DNA of 64,000 nucleotides, taken from positions 1 through 64,000 of the forward strand of contig NZ_JACJRQ010000006.1 of the NCBI RefSeq assembly GCF_014697355.1. The letters are read 5' to 3'. Below are positions 9,696-17,965 of the stretch, one piece after another. The position numbers and the translations under genes are program-made. The first letter of the stretch is position 1. The number at the start of each line of letters is the position of its first letter. The notes beneath the pieces are model-generated. The model was given only the letters and a program-made list of their open reading frames with translations, made no database searches and was not told the DNA's origin. The DNA comes from Nostoc calcicola FACHB-3891. GTDB taxonomy: Bacteria; Cyanobacteriota; Cyanobacteriia; Cyanobacteriales; Nostocaceae.

Positions 9696-9807
9696 CAGAA
9701 TTTAGAATTTAGAATTACAGCAATTTGCAGTTGAATAGATTGCAGTAGGGGCGCACAGCTGTGCGCCCCTACAAGATTCTGACTCCTGAGTTCTGAATTC
9801 TCCTCAA

Positions 9808-11286
9808 TCACTCATTTTCCGTAGCCGTGCCTGGACTATCACCAACACTGGCTAATTGCACTGTAAATGTGGAACCCTCATTTAATTTACTTTTCACAGA
9901 AATAGAACCACCACAGCGTATTAGCAATTGCTGTACAATTGTTAATCCCAACCCAGCACCGCCATGATCTTCAGCTGCTGTTGTTCGCACACGATAAAAG
10001 CGGTCAAATATTTTGGGAATTTCACTTTCAGCAATACCGATACCTGTGTCCCGGAATTCTAATTGCACGCGATCGCCTTGAGAGCGGGCACGCACCCATA
10101 CTTGACCGCCGTTGGGGGTAAACTTAATACTATTGTGCAGCAGATTAATTACAATTTGCCTCAGCCCACCACTGACGCACCAAACAGATGGAAGTTCGGT
10201 AGGTACGGTGTAAGCTAGCATAATTCCTTTTTCTTGGGCTACAGGTTGGTAGGTACTAACAACTCCAGGGACAATCTCTGAGAGACGCACTGATTCTAAA
10301 TTCGTCCCCTCTAAATCACGTTCGAGTTGCACCAGATCTAACAAACCAGTAATTAAAGAATTCTGCTGATCGCACTGGGTATTTAACATCTGTAAATAAC
10401 GTTGTCGCTGCGGTGGTTTGAGATTAGGAGAATTCAATAATGAGAGTGCTGTCTTCATATGTGTCAAGGGTATACGTAGTTCCTGACAAACATTTTTTAA
10501 GTATTCATCTTTGAGTTGCTCTTTGTTGTGCAATTCTTGATTTTGTCGCTGCAATTTGGTAGTGCGTACTGTGACGATTTGACGATTAATTTCATCTTGG
10601 CGCAAGAGTTGTTTTGCCAACAATTGATTCATCAATGCAGGTTCAGGCACAGTTGGACAAATAAAATCAGCAGGTATGATTGGAGATGATTCTGGCGTAA
10701 CTGTTTGTTGAATACCATTTAATACTTGCTGAATAATTCTCCCCTCAACGGTGGTGATAATCAACAACGGCTGATTTTTATTAGTACTTGCTTTCCCAGA
10801 TGTTTGATTTTTGCGTTTTTTCAGTGGTCGATGAGCCAAAATTAAACTACAAAACTGGGGAGACAATACCATCAGAAAGTTTTCCCGTCGCAATTGGCTA
10901 TGGGGTGGTAGGTAAACGGGGATGTGATGGGGGGATGAGGAGGATGAGGGAGATGAGAGAGATGAGGGGGTATTTTGTTCCCCTACTCCCCCTGCTCCCT
11001 CATCCCCCCCTGCTCCCTCACTCTCAGTCTCCTGGATTTGGCAAGTATAGATGATACTAGACGCACCCACCGAGGATTGATAACGGGCTAGTTCTAATTG
11101 CCAAATTTTTTCTGGTGGTAGCTTCACCCATAAAGTAGCTGCAATTTGTTGCTCAATGAGTAAGTCAATTTGCGCTCTCACCAGTGATAACAGAGTAGCA
11201 GGACTGAGGGACAATGGTTTAGGAGGCGCTTGCACTCCCATAACCAGTTGATAAACAGACAGATCCTTAGCCAAAGAAACATTCAT
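9808..11286 (-). CDS. Sensor histidine kinase, soluble
   Basis: 492 residues. The N-terminal region (1-210) is a soluble sensory part of uncertain class. HisKA begins near residue 265 (KEQLKDEYLKNVCQELRIPLTHMKTALSLL, with the acceptor His replaced by Gln in the usual H-E-L/I-R-x-P motif: CQELRIPL). HATPase follows with N-box LRQIVINLLHNSIKFTP, G1 FRDTGIGIAESEIPKIF and G2 HGGAGLGLTIVQQLL. Without the His, autophosphorylation at that site is not possible unless another His serves. About residues 83-118 are low-complexity Gly/Glu/Ser sequence encoded by GATGAGG-type repeats, apparently a repeat inserted in frame. No partner regulator is adjacent. Confidence 0.85.
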   Translation of the reverse strand: MNVSLAKDLSVYQLVMGVQAPPKPLSLSPATLLSLVRAQIDLLIEQQIAATLWVKLPPEKIWQLELARYQSSVGASSIIYTCQIQETESEGAGGDEGAGGVGEQNTPSSLSSPSSSSSPHHIPVYLPPHSQLRRENFLMVLSPQFCSLILAHRPLKKRKNQTSGKASTNKNQPLLIITTVEGRIIQQVLNGIQQTVTPESSPIIPADFICPTVPEPALMNQLLAKQLLRQDEINRQIVTVRTTKLQRQNQELHNKEQLKDEYLKNVCQELRIPLTHMKTALSLLNSPNLKPPQRQRYLQMLNTQCDQQNSLITGLLDLVQLERDLEGTNLESVRLSEIVPGVVSTYQPVAQEKGIMLAYTVPTELPSVWCVSGGLRQIVINLLHNSIKFTPNGGQVWVRARSQGDRVQLEFRDTGIGIAESEIPKIFDRFYRVRTTAAEDHGGAGLGLTIVQQLLIRCGGSISVKSKLNEGSTFTVQLASVGDSPGTATENE

Positions 11287-11399
11287 GAGTCAAGCACAAT
11301 AAGGATGAAGCAAAGAAATAATTCTGTCTTCGATTTTCACCTTTAAGTGTGCATTTTTTACAAAATCCCCACGGAAAGAAATATGAACAATGAAAAATA

Positions 11400-11575
11400 A
11401 GGGTAAAGGGTAAAGGGTAAAGGGTAAAGGGTGAAGGGTAAAGGGTAAAGGGTAAAGGGTAAAGGGTAAAGGGTAAAGGGTAAAGGGTGAAGGGTAAAGG
11501 GTGAAGGGTAAAGGGTGAAGGGTAAAGGGTAAAGGGTAAAGGGTAAAGGTTAAAGGTTAAAGGTTAAAGGGATAA
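11400..11575. repeat. Tandem heptamer array (GGGTAAA)n
   Basis: About 24 consecutive copies of GGGTAAA with occasional GGGTGAA variants, drifting to GGTTAAA at the right end. It fills most of the 348-base gap between the kinase gene and murE. Such short tandemly repeated repetitive sequences are typical of Nostoc-group genomes. Confidence 0.95.
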
Positions 11576-11634
11576 ATTTAACCTTTGCCCCTTACCCCTT
11601 ATCCTTTCCCCATGCTCAATGCCCCATGCCCAAA

Positions 11635-13137
11635 TTAGCTTAGTCTTGTTTGTAAAGCTTCGCGTGCGTGTTCTCGGTCATCAAAATGGATTTTTTCGGT
11701 ACCGAGAATTTGGTAGTCTTCGTGACCTTTGCCAGCAAGCAGCACCCCATCACCGGGTTGTGCTTGTAAAATAGCGGTACGAATTGCGATCGCCCGATCG
11801 CAAATTACTGTTGGCTGCACTGTTTCCGGAATTCCCGCTAAAATGTCTTCCAAAATCCGTTCTGGGTTTTCGGTACGGGGATTATCCGATGTCACCACCG
11901 CCCAATCAGCTAATTCAGCCGCTATCTTACCCATTTTTGGCCGCTTGGTGCGATCGCGATCGCCGCCACAACCAAACACACAAATCATCTTTCCAGGTAT
12001 AAACGGACGTGCGGCTTTCAGCAAATTTTCTAAACTATCTGGGGTATGAGCATAATCTACAATCACGCTAATATCTTGCTTAGAGGCAATTTGCACCCGT
12101 TCCATCCGTCCGGGAACTCCTGGAAAATCAGGTATTACAGATGCCACTAATTGCAAATCTAAACCTAAGTGTAAAACTGCTCCTACCGCTGCTAAAAGAT
12201 TTTCTAAATTATATTGACCGACTAAAGGCGATCGAAAATCTACATCACCCTTTGGTGTATGCAAAGTCCCACTAACACCATTCGGCTCATAACTTAAGTC
12301 ACTCATCCATAAATCAGTGCTGTTGTCGTTGACACTGTAACTCCAAACTTTTTCGGGGTTTAAGGAAGCAATTAAGCGCTGGCCGTAAGAATCATCAGCG
12401 TTAATTATCGCCCGTCCCTTGAGATATTCAGGGCTAAACAACAACGCTTTGGCGGCAAAATAATCTTCCATATCGCTGTGATAGTCGAGATGGTCTTGAG
12501 TAAGATTACTGAATACCCCTACCTCAAATTTACAGCCCAATACTCGACCTTGTGCCAAAGCGTGGGAACTGACTTCCATCACCCCAAACTCATTACCAGC
12601 ATCCACAGCCTCAGCTAACTGCTGTTGCAGTTCCACCGCAAACGGCGTCGTGTGGACAGCAGTTTGTTCAAAACCAGGCCAACGAGTGTAGAGAGTCCCC
12701 ATCAAAGCCGTAGCTAAATTAGCTTTGGCGAGGAGAAATTCAATTAAGTGGGTGGTTGTAGTTTTGCCATTCGTCCCAGTTACACCCACTAGCTTGAGTT
12801 TTTGCCCTGGATAACCGTAAAAAGCACTAGCTATCTGGGCACAAGCTTGAGTGATGTTACTGGCGCTAATCACCACAGCCTCATCTGTGGGAGGATGTTT
12901 TTGTGCAGCTTGGGGAGAAATAATTGCTGCCACAGCACCAGATGCGATCGCACTAGGCCAAAATTCCCCACCATCAACCCGCGTTCCTGGCATCCCAATA
13001 AACAAATCTCCCACACCGCAAGCATGGGAATTCGTCTTCAAGCCGCTAACTTCCGCATCCTCCAAAGCCAGATGCTTAGGTAATTGCTCAACACCATCTA
13101 CCGCCGTTAGTAATTCCCGCAATTTCATCTTCTGCAC
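11635..13137 (-). CDS. murE: UDP-MurNAc-L-Ala-D-Glu--meso-diaminopimelate ligase
   Basis: 500-residue Mur ligase that adds meso-diaminopimelate to the peptidoglycan precursor in the cytosol. The P-loop is GVTGTNGKTTTTHLIEF (residues about 118-134). HTTPFAVELQ and MEVSSHALAQGRV are substrate and Mg contacts, and the carbamylated-Lys region is YFAAKALLF. SDNPRTENP carries the DNPR motif that specifies diaminopimelate rather than lysine. LLAGKGHEDYQ is the C-terminal family signature. The alternative start at the second Met (KLRELL) is possible. The glutaredoxin gene lies upstream, with a 43-base gap, in the same orientation and may be co-transcribed. Confidence 0.97.
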   Translation of the reverse strand: MQKMKLRELLTAVDGVEQLPKHLALEDAEVSGLKTNSHACGVGDLFIGMPGTRVDGGEFWPSAIASGAVAAIISPQAAQKHPPTDEAVVISASNITQACAQIASAFYGYPGQKLKLVGVTGTNGKTTTTHLIEFLLAKANLATALMGTLYTRWPGFEQTAVHTTPFAVELQQQLAEAVDAGNEFGVMEVSSHALAQGRVLGCKFEVGVFSNLTQDHLDYHSDMEDYFAAKALLFSPEYLKGRAIINADDSYGQRLIASLNPEKVWSYSVNDNSTDLWMSDLSYEPNGVSGTLHTPKGDVDFRSPLVGQYNLENLLAAVGAVLHLGLDLQLVASVIPDFPGVPGRMERVQIASKQDISVIVDYAHTPDSLENLLKAARPFIPGKMICVFGCGGDRDRTKRPKMGKIAAELADWAVVTSDNPRTENPERILEDILAGIPETVQPTVICDRAIAIRTAILQAQPGDGVLLAGKGHEDYQILGTEKIHFDDREHAREALQTRLS

Positions 13138-13180
13138 CTCATCACATACTTTTCTTGCGCTTATTCTGCATTATTTTTTT

Positions 13181-13453
13181 CTAATTGGCGAAATACTTAC
13201 GCAACATTTGCTCCAACTGCTGCACACTAGCACGAGGAGAAGGACGCGGTAAAAGTTCCTCCGCGCCCTCTGCGCCTCTGCGGTTCGCTAAAAAAAGTAC
13301 AGGCACCTCATACTGATACGCACCGAACCAATCTTCACGAGTCGTAATATCCCGAATTTCCAACTCAAAACTGAGATTTTGGATTTGTTCGAGCTTTTCC
13401 TGCAAACCCTCACATAAATGACATCCAGGTTTACTGTATAAAATTAATCGCAT
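13181..13453 (-). CDS. Glutaredoxin family protein (thiol-disulphide exchange)
   Basis: 90 residues with an N-terminal MRLILYSKPGCHLCEGLQ, where the CxxC (CHLC, Cys11 and Cys14) is the redox site, and the VPVLFL cis-Pro strand near residue 51. It belongs to the short glutaredoxin-like (DUF836) group. Residues about 57-70 (NRRGAEGAEELLPR) are encoded by a dispersed intergenic repeat (CGCCCTCTGCGCCTCTGCGG) that is also present near 49621-49648. The repeat therefore appears to have entered the reading frame without breaking it. The start codon lies about 30 bases from the end of the TnpB element. Confidence 0.85.
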   Translation of the reverse strand: MRLILYSKPGCHLCEGLQEKLEQIQNLSFELEIRDITTREDWFGAYQYEVPVLFLANRRGAEGAEELLPRPSPRASVQQLEQMLRKYFAN

Positions 13454-13560
13454 TTGCTTCTACTAAATTTGCCTATTTGACACTCCCCGAATTTCTAATT
13501 CGGGGATTCTTGCTTCACGGGGATTCCAATGAATTTACCCTCAGCAAGCATCTTGACCGT
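13454..13560 (-). ncRNA. Predicted omega-RNA region of the TnpB element
   Basis: By analogy with characterised IS200/IS605 TnpBs, the guide RNA scaffold would comprise the 3' part of tnpB and the right-end hairpin (13484-13506), with the guide read from flanking DNA just left of about 13480. The hairpin is seen; the RNA itself is inferred. Confidence 0.4.
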
Positions 13561-14706
13561 ATGCCCTACGGCTGCAAGTCCTCTAACTAGAACTACCTGT
13601 GCGGCTGCCACATCCCTATCAGTGGTATATCCGCAATTTGAACAAACATGAGTACGCTCTGACAATTCTTTTTTACCAGTCTCAACACTACAGTTAGGGC
13701 AAATCTGGCTAGTTTTACGACTGTCTACTTTTTGAAAATAGACACCACGCTTAAAACAAGTCTGCTCTAAGATATTGAAGAACTGACCAAACCCAGCGTC
13801 TAAACAGTGCTTACCTAACATCCCACGGGACAACCCGACTAGGTTCAAATCTTCAACAAACACTATTCCGGTATCGTTGCAGACTTGGTGGGATAATTTT
13901 CTGTGCCAGTCCTTACGGCAGCTAGCAACGTACTCATGCAGTTTCGCCACTTTTGTTTGGGCTTTCTTCCAGTTGTTCGAGCCTATAAGTTTTCTGGAAA
14001 CACGCTGTTGCAGCAATTTCAGCTTGCGTTCGGCATCTACAAAAAACCTCGGACGCTTGATTAAAAGACCGTTAGAAGTTGCAATAAAACTTGTTAACCC
14101 TACATCAATCCCTACGCCTTCTCCGTGAGGCATCGGCTGGGGTACAGACACATCCCATTGAATAGTTAGCATCACGTACCACCCAGAAACTTTTCTTGCT
14201 ACACGAGCTTGTTTAACTACGCCACCATCAGGTATCTCCCTTGATTGTCGGAATTTAATCCATCCAATCACAGGGAAATTAACCATTCCTGGTTTAAGTC
14301 TTTCACCTTGCATTTGGGGGAAAATAAAAGACCGCATTCTTCCAGACTTTTTAAAGCGGGGAAACCCATGATTACGTTCCCACATTGCTACGAATGCTAC
14401 TTCTAGGCGTTTTAGGGTTTGCTGCAAAACTTGAGACTGCACTTTCTTGAGTTCAGGAAACTCTGTCTTTGCAGCAGTTAACGCTTTGCACTGGCTGGCG
14501 TATGTTGGACGGGGTGCCTCAGCAGGAATAATGTATTCGTGTTTAAGTGAGCAAGCCTTAATTTGGCAACTACGCGATAAATACCAATCCTTGCGTTCAG
14601 CTAAGGCATAGTTGTAGACACGGCGATTAATTTCTAGCCAGTCTTCAAACGTCTGAGCTTGTGCATCGGTTGGCTTCAGCTTAAATTCGTATGTCAAATT
14701 AAACAC
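13495..14706 (-). CDS. tnpB: RNA-guided endonuclease TnpB (IS200/IS605 family)
   Basis: 403 residues. The N-terminal wedge/REC part starts FNLTYEFKLKPTDAQ. The three RuvC acidic residues are in GIDVGL (Asp201), VFVEDLNLV (Glu285) and TDRDVAAAQ (Asp363 or Asp365). The zinc finger is CPNC...CSNC (Cys336, 339, 355, 358). All catalytic elements look intact. Known TnpBs use an omega-RNA from the gene's 3' end to cleave a target adjacent to a TAM, which favours retention of the element. Here the stop codon lies inside the right-end hairpin, as expected if the omega-RNA overlaps the gene end. The clean frame suggests recent activity. Confidence 0.93.
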   Translation of the reverse strand: MFNLTYEFKLKPTDAQAQTFEDWLEINRRVYNYALAERKDWYLSRSCQIKACSLKHEYIIPAEAPRPTYASQCKALTAAKTEFPELKKVQSQVLQQTLKRLEVAFVAMWERNHGFPRFKKSGRMRSFIFPQMQGERLKPGMVNFPVIGWIKFRQSREIPDGGVVKQARVARKVSGWYVMLTIQWDVSVPQPMPHGEGVGIDVGLTSFIATSNGLLIKRPRFFVDAERKLKLLQQRVSRKLIGSNNWKKAQTKVAKLHEYVASCRKDWHRKLSHQVCNDTGIVFVEDLNLVGLSRGMLGKHCLDAGFGQFFNILEQTCFKRGVYFQKVDSRKTSQICPNCSVETGKKELSERTHVCSNCGYTTDRDVAAAQVVLVRGLAAVGHTVKMLAEGKFIGIPVKQESPN

Positions 14707-14979
14707 TTGTTCACCACCTCCTTTGATATTATAAAGCGTAACTACGATTTATAAATGCCTCAGCCAAATAAATTTGGCTATTCGCTTATATCCCCCGTAT
14801 GAATGACGGGGGCTTTACCCATCACGACTCGTAAAATAGACGCGATATATCTCGTCTTTAGAAGTCATAATATGCATATTACTTATAAAATTGCTAATTT
14901 TAAATTTCAGAGAAGTTAGAAGCTTCCAGTTTACTGATACTCAGAACAAGGCGTGATTTTGCACAAGGAGATAGCGACC

Positions 14980-15543
14980 ATGACTCAAGTCAAATCTCAA
15001 ATCACACTAGAAGAATTCCTTGCACTCCCTGAAGGGGAAGGGGATATCACCTACGAATTAGTTGATGGAGAACTAAAACCCAAAATGTTACCAAAAAGAT
15101 ATCATTCTAGGTTAACAGGCACAATCTACACAATCCTAAAACTGTGTGTGCAAAATCGCGGTGAGGTTGGTATCGAGTGGGCGATTACCTTAAAACGTCG
15201 AGGTCGAGATTGGGCGCCAGTACCAGATTTACTTTATGTTTCCTACTCTCGGCTTAACAGTGAGTTAATTGAGGATGAAGCGTGTCCCATACCTCCAGAT
15301 TTAGCAATTGAAATTATCTCTCCCGACCAAACTTTTGGAGAAATGAGTGCAAAAGCTACAGATTATCTGAATGCAGGTGTTTTGAGAGTTTGGGTTGTGG
15401 ATGCAAAAGCTAAAACAGTGACTATTTTTTATCCTGATGCCCGACCTCAAACAAAAAGTGGTGCTGATATTTTAGAAGATTCCCTACTTGAAGGACTACA
15501 AATTACAGCCGAACAAATTTTTCAACAAGCGGGAATCCCGTAA
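14980..15543 (+). CDS. Uma2 family (DUF820) putative restriction-fold protein
   Basis: 187 residues from the ATG at 14980, which has an AAGGAG ribosome-binding site nine bases upstream. A GTG 27 bases earlier is less likely. It belongs to the Uma2 family, very abundant in cyanobacteria, with a PD-(D/E)xK-like core. ITLEEFLALPEGEGDITYELVDGELKPK is the N-terminal signature. The conserved P-D-L...E-I-I-S-P-D segment (PPDLAIEIISPDQT) and VLRVWVVDAKAKTVTIF follow. No nuclease activity is proven for most members. A second Uma2 gene of the same orientation follows after 147 bases. Confidence 0.85.
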   Translation: MTQVKSQITLEEFLALPEGEGDITYELVDGELKPKMLPKRYHSRLTGTIYTILKLCVQNRGEVGIEWAITLKRRGRDWAPVPDLLYVSYSRLNSELIEDEACPIPPDLAIEIISPDQTFGEMSAKATDYLNAGVLRVWVVDAKAKTVTIFYPDARPQTKSGADILEDSLLEGLQITAEQIFQQAGIP

Positions 15544-15690
15544 AGAGAGAATTTAGAATGCAGAACTCAGAATTCAGAATCAACTAATTAGGTACTTCAA
15601 CCCACATATTCATCCGCCGCTAATACAGAATTCATCTTGAATTTTGAATTTTGAGTTATTCTTGATAAATTCTTTAACACTTAAAATCTT

Positions 15691-16347
15691 ATGGTTACAC
15701 TTCAATTCAGACAAATTCGAGTTACACCAGGACAAACAATAATTCTGGAAGATGTGACTTGGCAATTATTTGAAGCAATTATCAATGAGTTAGGAGAACA
15801 TCCTGGAAGTCGAGTTGCATATAGTCAAGGAACCCTAGAAATTATGGCTCCATTACCAGAACACGAACGAGCTAAAGTCATCATCGGAAACTTAGTCATA
15901 ATCTTGCTGGATGAACTCAATTTGAATTGGGAATGTCTAGGTTCAACGACTTTTAAGCGAAAAGATTTAAGTGCAGGTCTTGAACCTGATGATTGTTTTT
16001 ATATTCAAAACTATCAGCTAATGATTGGCAAAGACCGAATTGACCTAACTATCGATCCTCCTCCTGATTTGGCAATTGAAATTGATGTGACTTCTAGAAC
16101 CAAAATTAGTGCATATCAGGCTTTGAAAGTACCTGAAATATGGCGATATGAAAACAGAAACCTAGAAATTAACTTGTTGCAAGGTGAACAATATCTGAAG
16201 TCCCAAAAAAGTCCTACATTTCCTGATTTTCCTATTACTGAACTTATTCCCAGATTTGTGGAAATGGCACGAACTACAGGAACAAGTTCAGCAATCAGAA
16301 ACTTTCGACAATGGTTAAGAGAACAGATACAAGATAGAGAAATTTAA
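15691..16347 (+). CDS. Uma2 family (DUF820) protein
   Basis: 218 residues. The N-terminal half has VTWQLFEAIINELGEHPGSRVAYSQGTLEIMAP, typical of the longer Uma2 subgroup. The core motif is PPDLAIEIDVTSRTKI followed by VPEIWRYENRNLEINLL, equivalent to the acid and Lys/Trp positions of the PD-(D/E)xK fold. It is a divergent paralogue of the upstream Uma2 gene rather than a recent copy. The function is unknown. Heptamer GAATTCAGA repeats flank it. Confidence 0.85.
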   Translation: MVTLQFRQIRVTPGQTIILEDVTWQLFEAIINELGEHPGSRVAYSQGTLEIMAPLPEHERAKVIIGNLVIILLDELNLNWECLGSTTFKRKDLSAGLEPDDCFYIQNYQLMIGKDRIDLTIDPPPDLAIEIDVTSRTKISAYQALKVPEIWRYENRNLEINLLQGEQYLKSQKSPTFPDFPITELIPRFVEMARTTGTSSAIRNFRQWLREQIQDREI

Positions 16348-16722
16348 AACAGAACTCAGAATTCAGAATCCAGAATTCAGAATGCAATCAAATGTTTTAC
16401 TTATAAAATTGAAGAAGAATGCAAAATTAAAAATTCAAAATCAATTAGTGGGAGATTCAGACCCGTCACTATAGACCTCTTGCAAAAGTGCTTTTTGCAA
16501 GAGGTGGGAAAAGGGAAAAGGTTAAAGGGGAAAGGGAAAATACCAAACCTTTCCCCCTTTCCCCTTCCCCTTTTCCCGACTTATGCAAGAAGTCTTATCT
16601 ACTGAATTTTGACGACTGACGCTTTTCTTCTATTTGATAACAATTTAAAATTATGTAATTCAATATTTATTTTGCCTGAATCGGCACTGTAGTTAAAAAA
16701 CTGGAGTTAATCTTAAGCAATT
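16348..16722. other. Intergenic spacer containing a small inverted-repeat element
   Basis: 375 bases between the Uma2 gene and rluD. It holds GAATTCAGA-type repeats at the left and the 125-bp element at 16472-16596. The last 120 bases should carry the rluD promoter, but none stands out. Confidence 0.6.
16472..16596. mobile_element. MITE family B, copy 1
   Basis: Left end TAGACCTCTTGCAAAAGT; right end ACTTATGCAAGAAGTCT(T)A, an imperfect inverted match. The interior consists of GGGAAAAGG/CCCTTTTCC heptamers in mirror orientation, so the whole can fold on itself. It shares its ends with 46637-46760 and 55148-55239. The terminal TA suggests insertion at TA dinucleotides. Confidence 0.65.
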
Positions 16723-17664
16723 GTGACTGAATTTAATTTACAAATCCAAGAAAATAGTGATGCTTTGGGCGATCGCCTTGACCGCTACCTTTCCCAAGAA
16801 TTACCAGATTTATCCCGTTCCCGCATCCAACAGTTAATCGAAGAAGGTAATGTCCAACTTAACGGCAAAGTTTGTACATCTAAAAAGATTAATGTCAAGG
16901 TGGGCGATCGCATTACTCTAGAAATACCACAAGCCCAACCTTTAGAACTCCAAGCCGAAGACATCCCCCTCGATATCCTCTACGAAGATGACCAATTACT
17001 CATTCTCAACAAACCCGCAGGTTTAGTTGTCCATCCCGCACCCGGTCACCCAGACGGCACTTTGGTAAATGCCTTGTTGGCACACTGTCCCAATTTACCA
17101 GGAATTGGGGGAGTCCAACGTCCAGGAATTGTGCATCGCTTGGATAAGGATACAACAGGAGCGATCGCGATCGCTAAAACTGAAATTGCCCATCATCACC
17201 TCCAAGCACAACTCAAAGCCAAAACAGCACGCCGAGAATACTTAGGGGTGGTTTACGGTGCGCCGAAAACGGAATCTGGCACAATTGATATGCCTATTGG
17301 TCGCCACCCCCAAGACCGCAAAAAAATGGCTATTATGCCTGTTGAACAAGGCGGACGAGTCGCCGTCACTCATTGGCAAATACTAGAACGCCTCGGTAAT
17401 TACACATTAATTCGCTTCCAACTAGAAACCGGACGTACCCATCAAATTCGCGTCCACAGCGCCAAAATCGGTCATCCTATTGTCGGCGATCCTGTTTATG
17501 GTTCTGGTCGTTCATTGGGAGTAAATTTGCCTGGTCAAGCACTGCACGCTTGGCGACTAAAATTACAGCATCCGATATCTGGCGAGATGATTGAAGTGAC
17601 AGCTACTCCTCCCGCCCACTTTACAAAACTTTTGGAGATGCTAAAAAGACGAGTTGCGTCTTAA
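16723..17664 (+). CDS. rluD: 23S rRNA pseudouridine synthase, RluD family
   Basis: 313 residues starting at GTG. The N-terminal S4 RNA-binding domain (DRLDRYLSQELPDLSRSRIQQLIEEGNVQLNG) is followed by the RluA-type catalytic domain. GIVHRLDKDTTGAIAIAK carries the catalytic Asp (HRLDKDTTG), and YLGVVYG and GRTHQIRVH are the other family motifs. It isomerises uridines in 23S rRNA (helix 69 in the E. coli homologue). The length and order match RluD. The CRISPR array begins 300 bases downstream. Confidence 0.95.
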   Translation: MTEFNLQIQENSDALGDRLDRYLSQELPDLSRSRIQQLIEEGNVQLNGKVCTSKKINVKVGDRITLEIPQAQPLELQAEDIPLDILYEDDQLLILNKPAGLVVHPAPGHPDGTLVNALLAHCPNLPGIGGVQRPGIVHRLDKDTTGAIAIAKTEIAHHHLQAQLKAKTARREYLGVVYGAPKTESGTIDMPIGRHPQDRKKMAIMPVEQGGRVAVTHWQILERLGNYTLIRFQLETGRTHQIRVHSAKIGHPIVGDPVYGSGRSLGVNLPGQALHAWRLKLQHPISGEMIEVTATPPAHFTKLLEMLKRRVAS

Positions 17665-17965
17665 CCTTTTTTTGGTTAAAGGCGATCGCACTTTTGTCGG
17701 GATTTTCAACAAATAAATTATCCCAAATTATTTGTACATTTTTCGGGTAGCACAGCTGTACTAGCCGGAGATGGGATGTTTTTTTCATTGGAAATCTCTT
17801 ATACCGTTTCTTTATGAGGCTGCGCTAAATATTAGATTTTTTAACGCAAAGGTGCGCTGAGGTTAGCGCAAAGGGGCGCTGAGGTTAATTGACTACATTC
17901 CAAAATAATTAGGCGCATCTTCATAGAGAATTGGTATTAGGAGACTTGGGGAGCGATCGCCCCTA
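17665..17965. other. Spacer between rluD and CRISPR array
   Basis: 301 bases with no gene. It holds a GGGTAGCACAGC-type half palindrome near 17745 and the inverted-repeat element at 17801-17937, whose interior has two direct copies of a GCGCAAAGG-GCGCTGAGGTTA-like motif. Confidence 0.6.
17801..17937. mobile_element. MITE-like inverted-repeat element, 137 bp
   Basis: Left end ATACCGTTTCTTTATGAGGC and right end GCATCTTCATAGAGAATTGG plus TAT are imperfect inverted repeats. There is no coding capacity. It sits next to the trailer end of the CRISPR array. Confidence 0.5.

Larger units (their letters stand above)
13454..14830 (-). mobile_element. Solo TnpB element (IS200/IS605 superfamily, IS1341-like), approximate limits
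   Basis: A tnpB gene flanked by subterminal hairpins and lacking tnpA. The right-end hairpin TCCCCGAA...TTCGGGGA (13484-13506) overlaps the tnpB stop codon. The left end has CCCCCGT...ACGGGGG (14792-14812) and AGCCAAAT-AA-ATTTGGCT (14762-14779). Such ends are those recognised by TnpA tyrosine transposases, so movement would need TnpA in trans. The exact cleavage sites cannot be fixed without an empty site. Confidence 0.7.
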
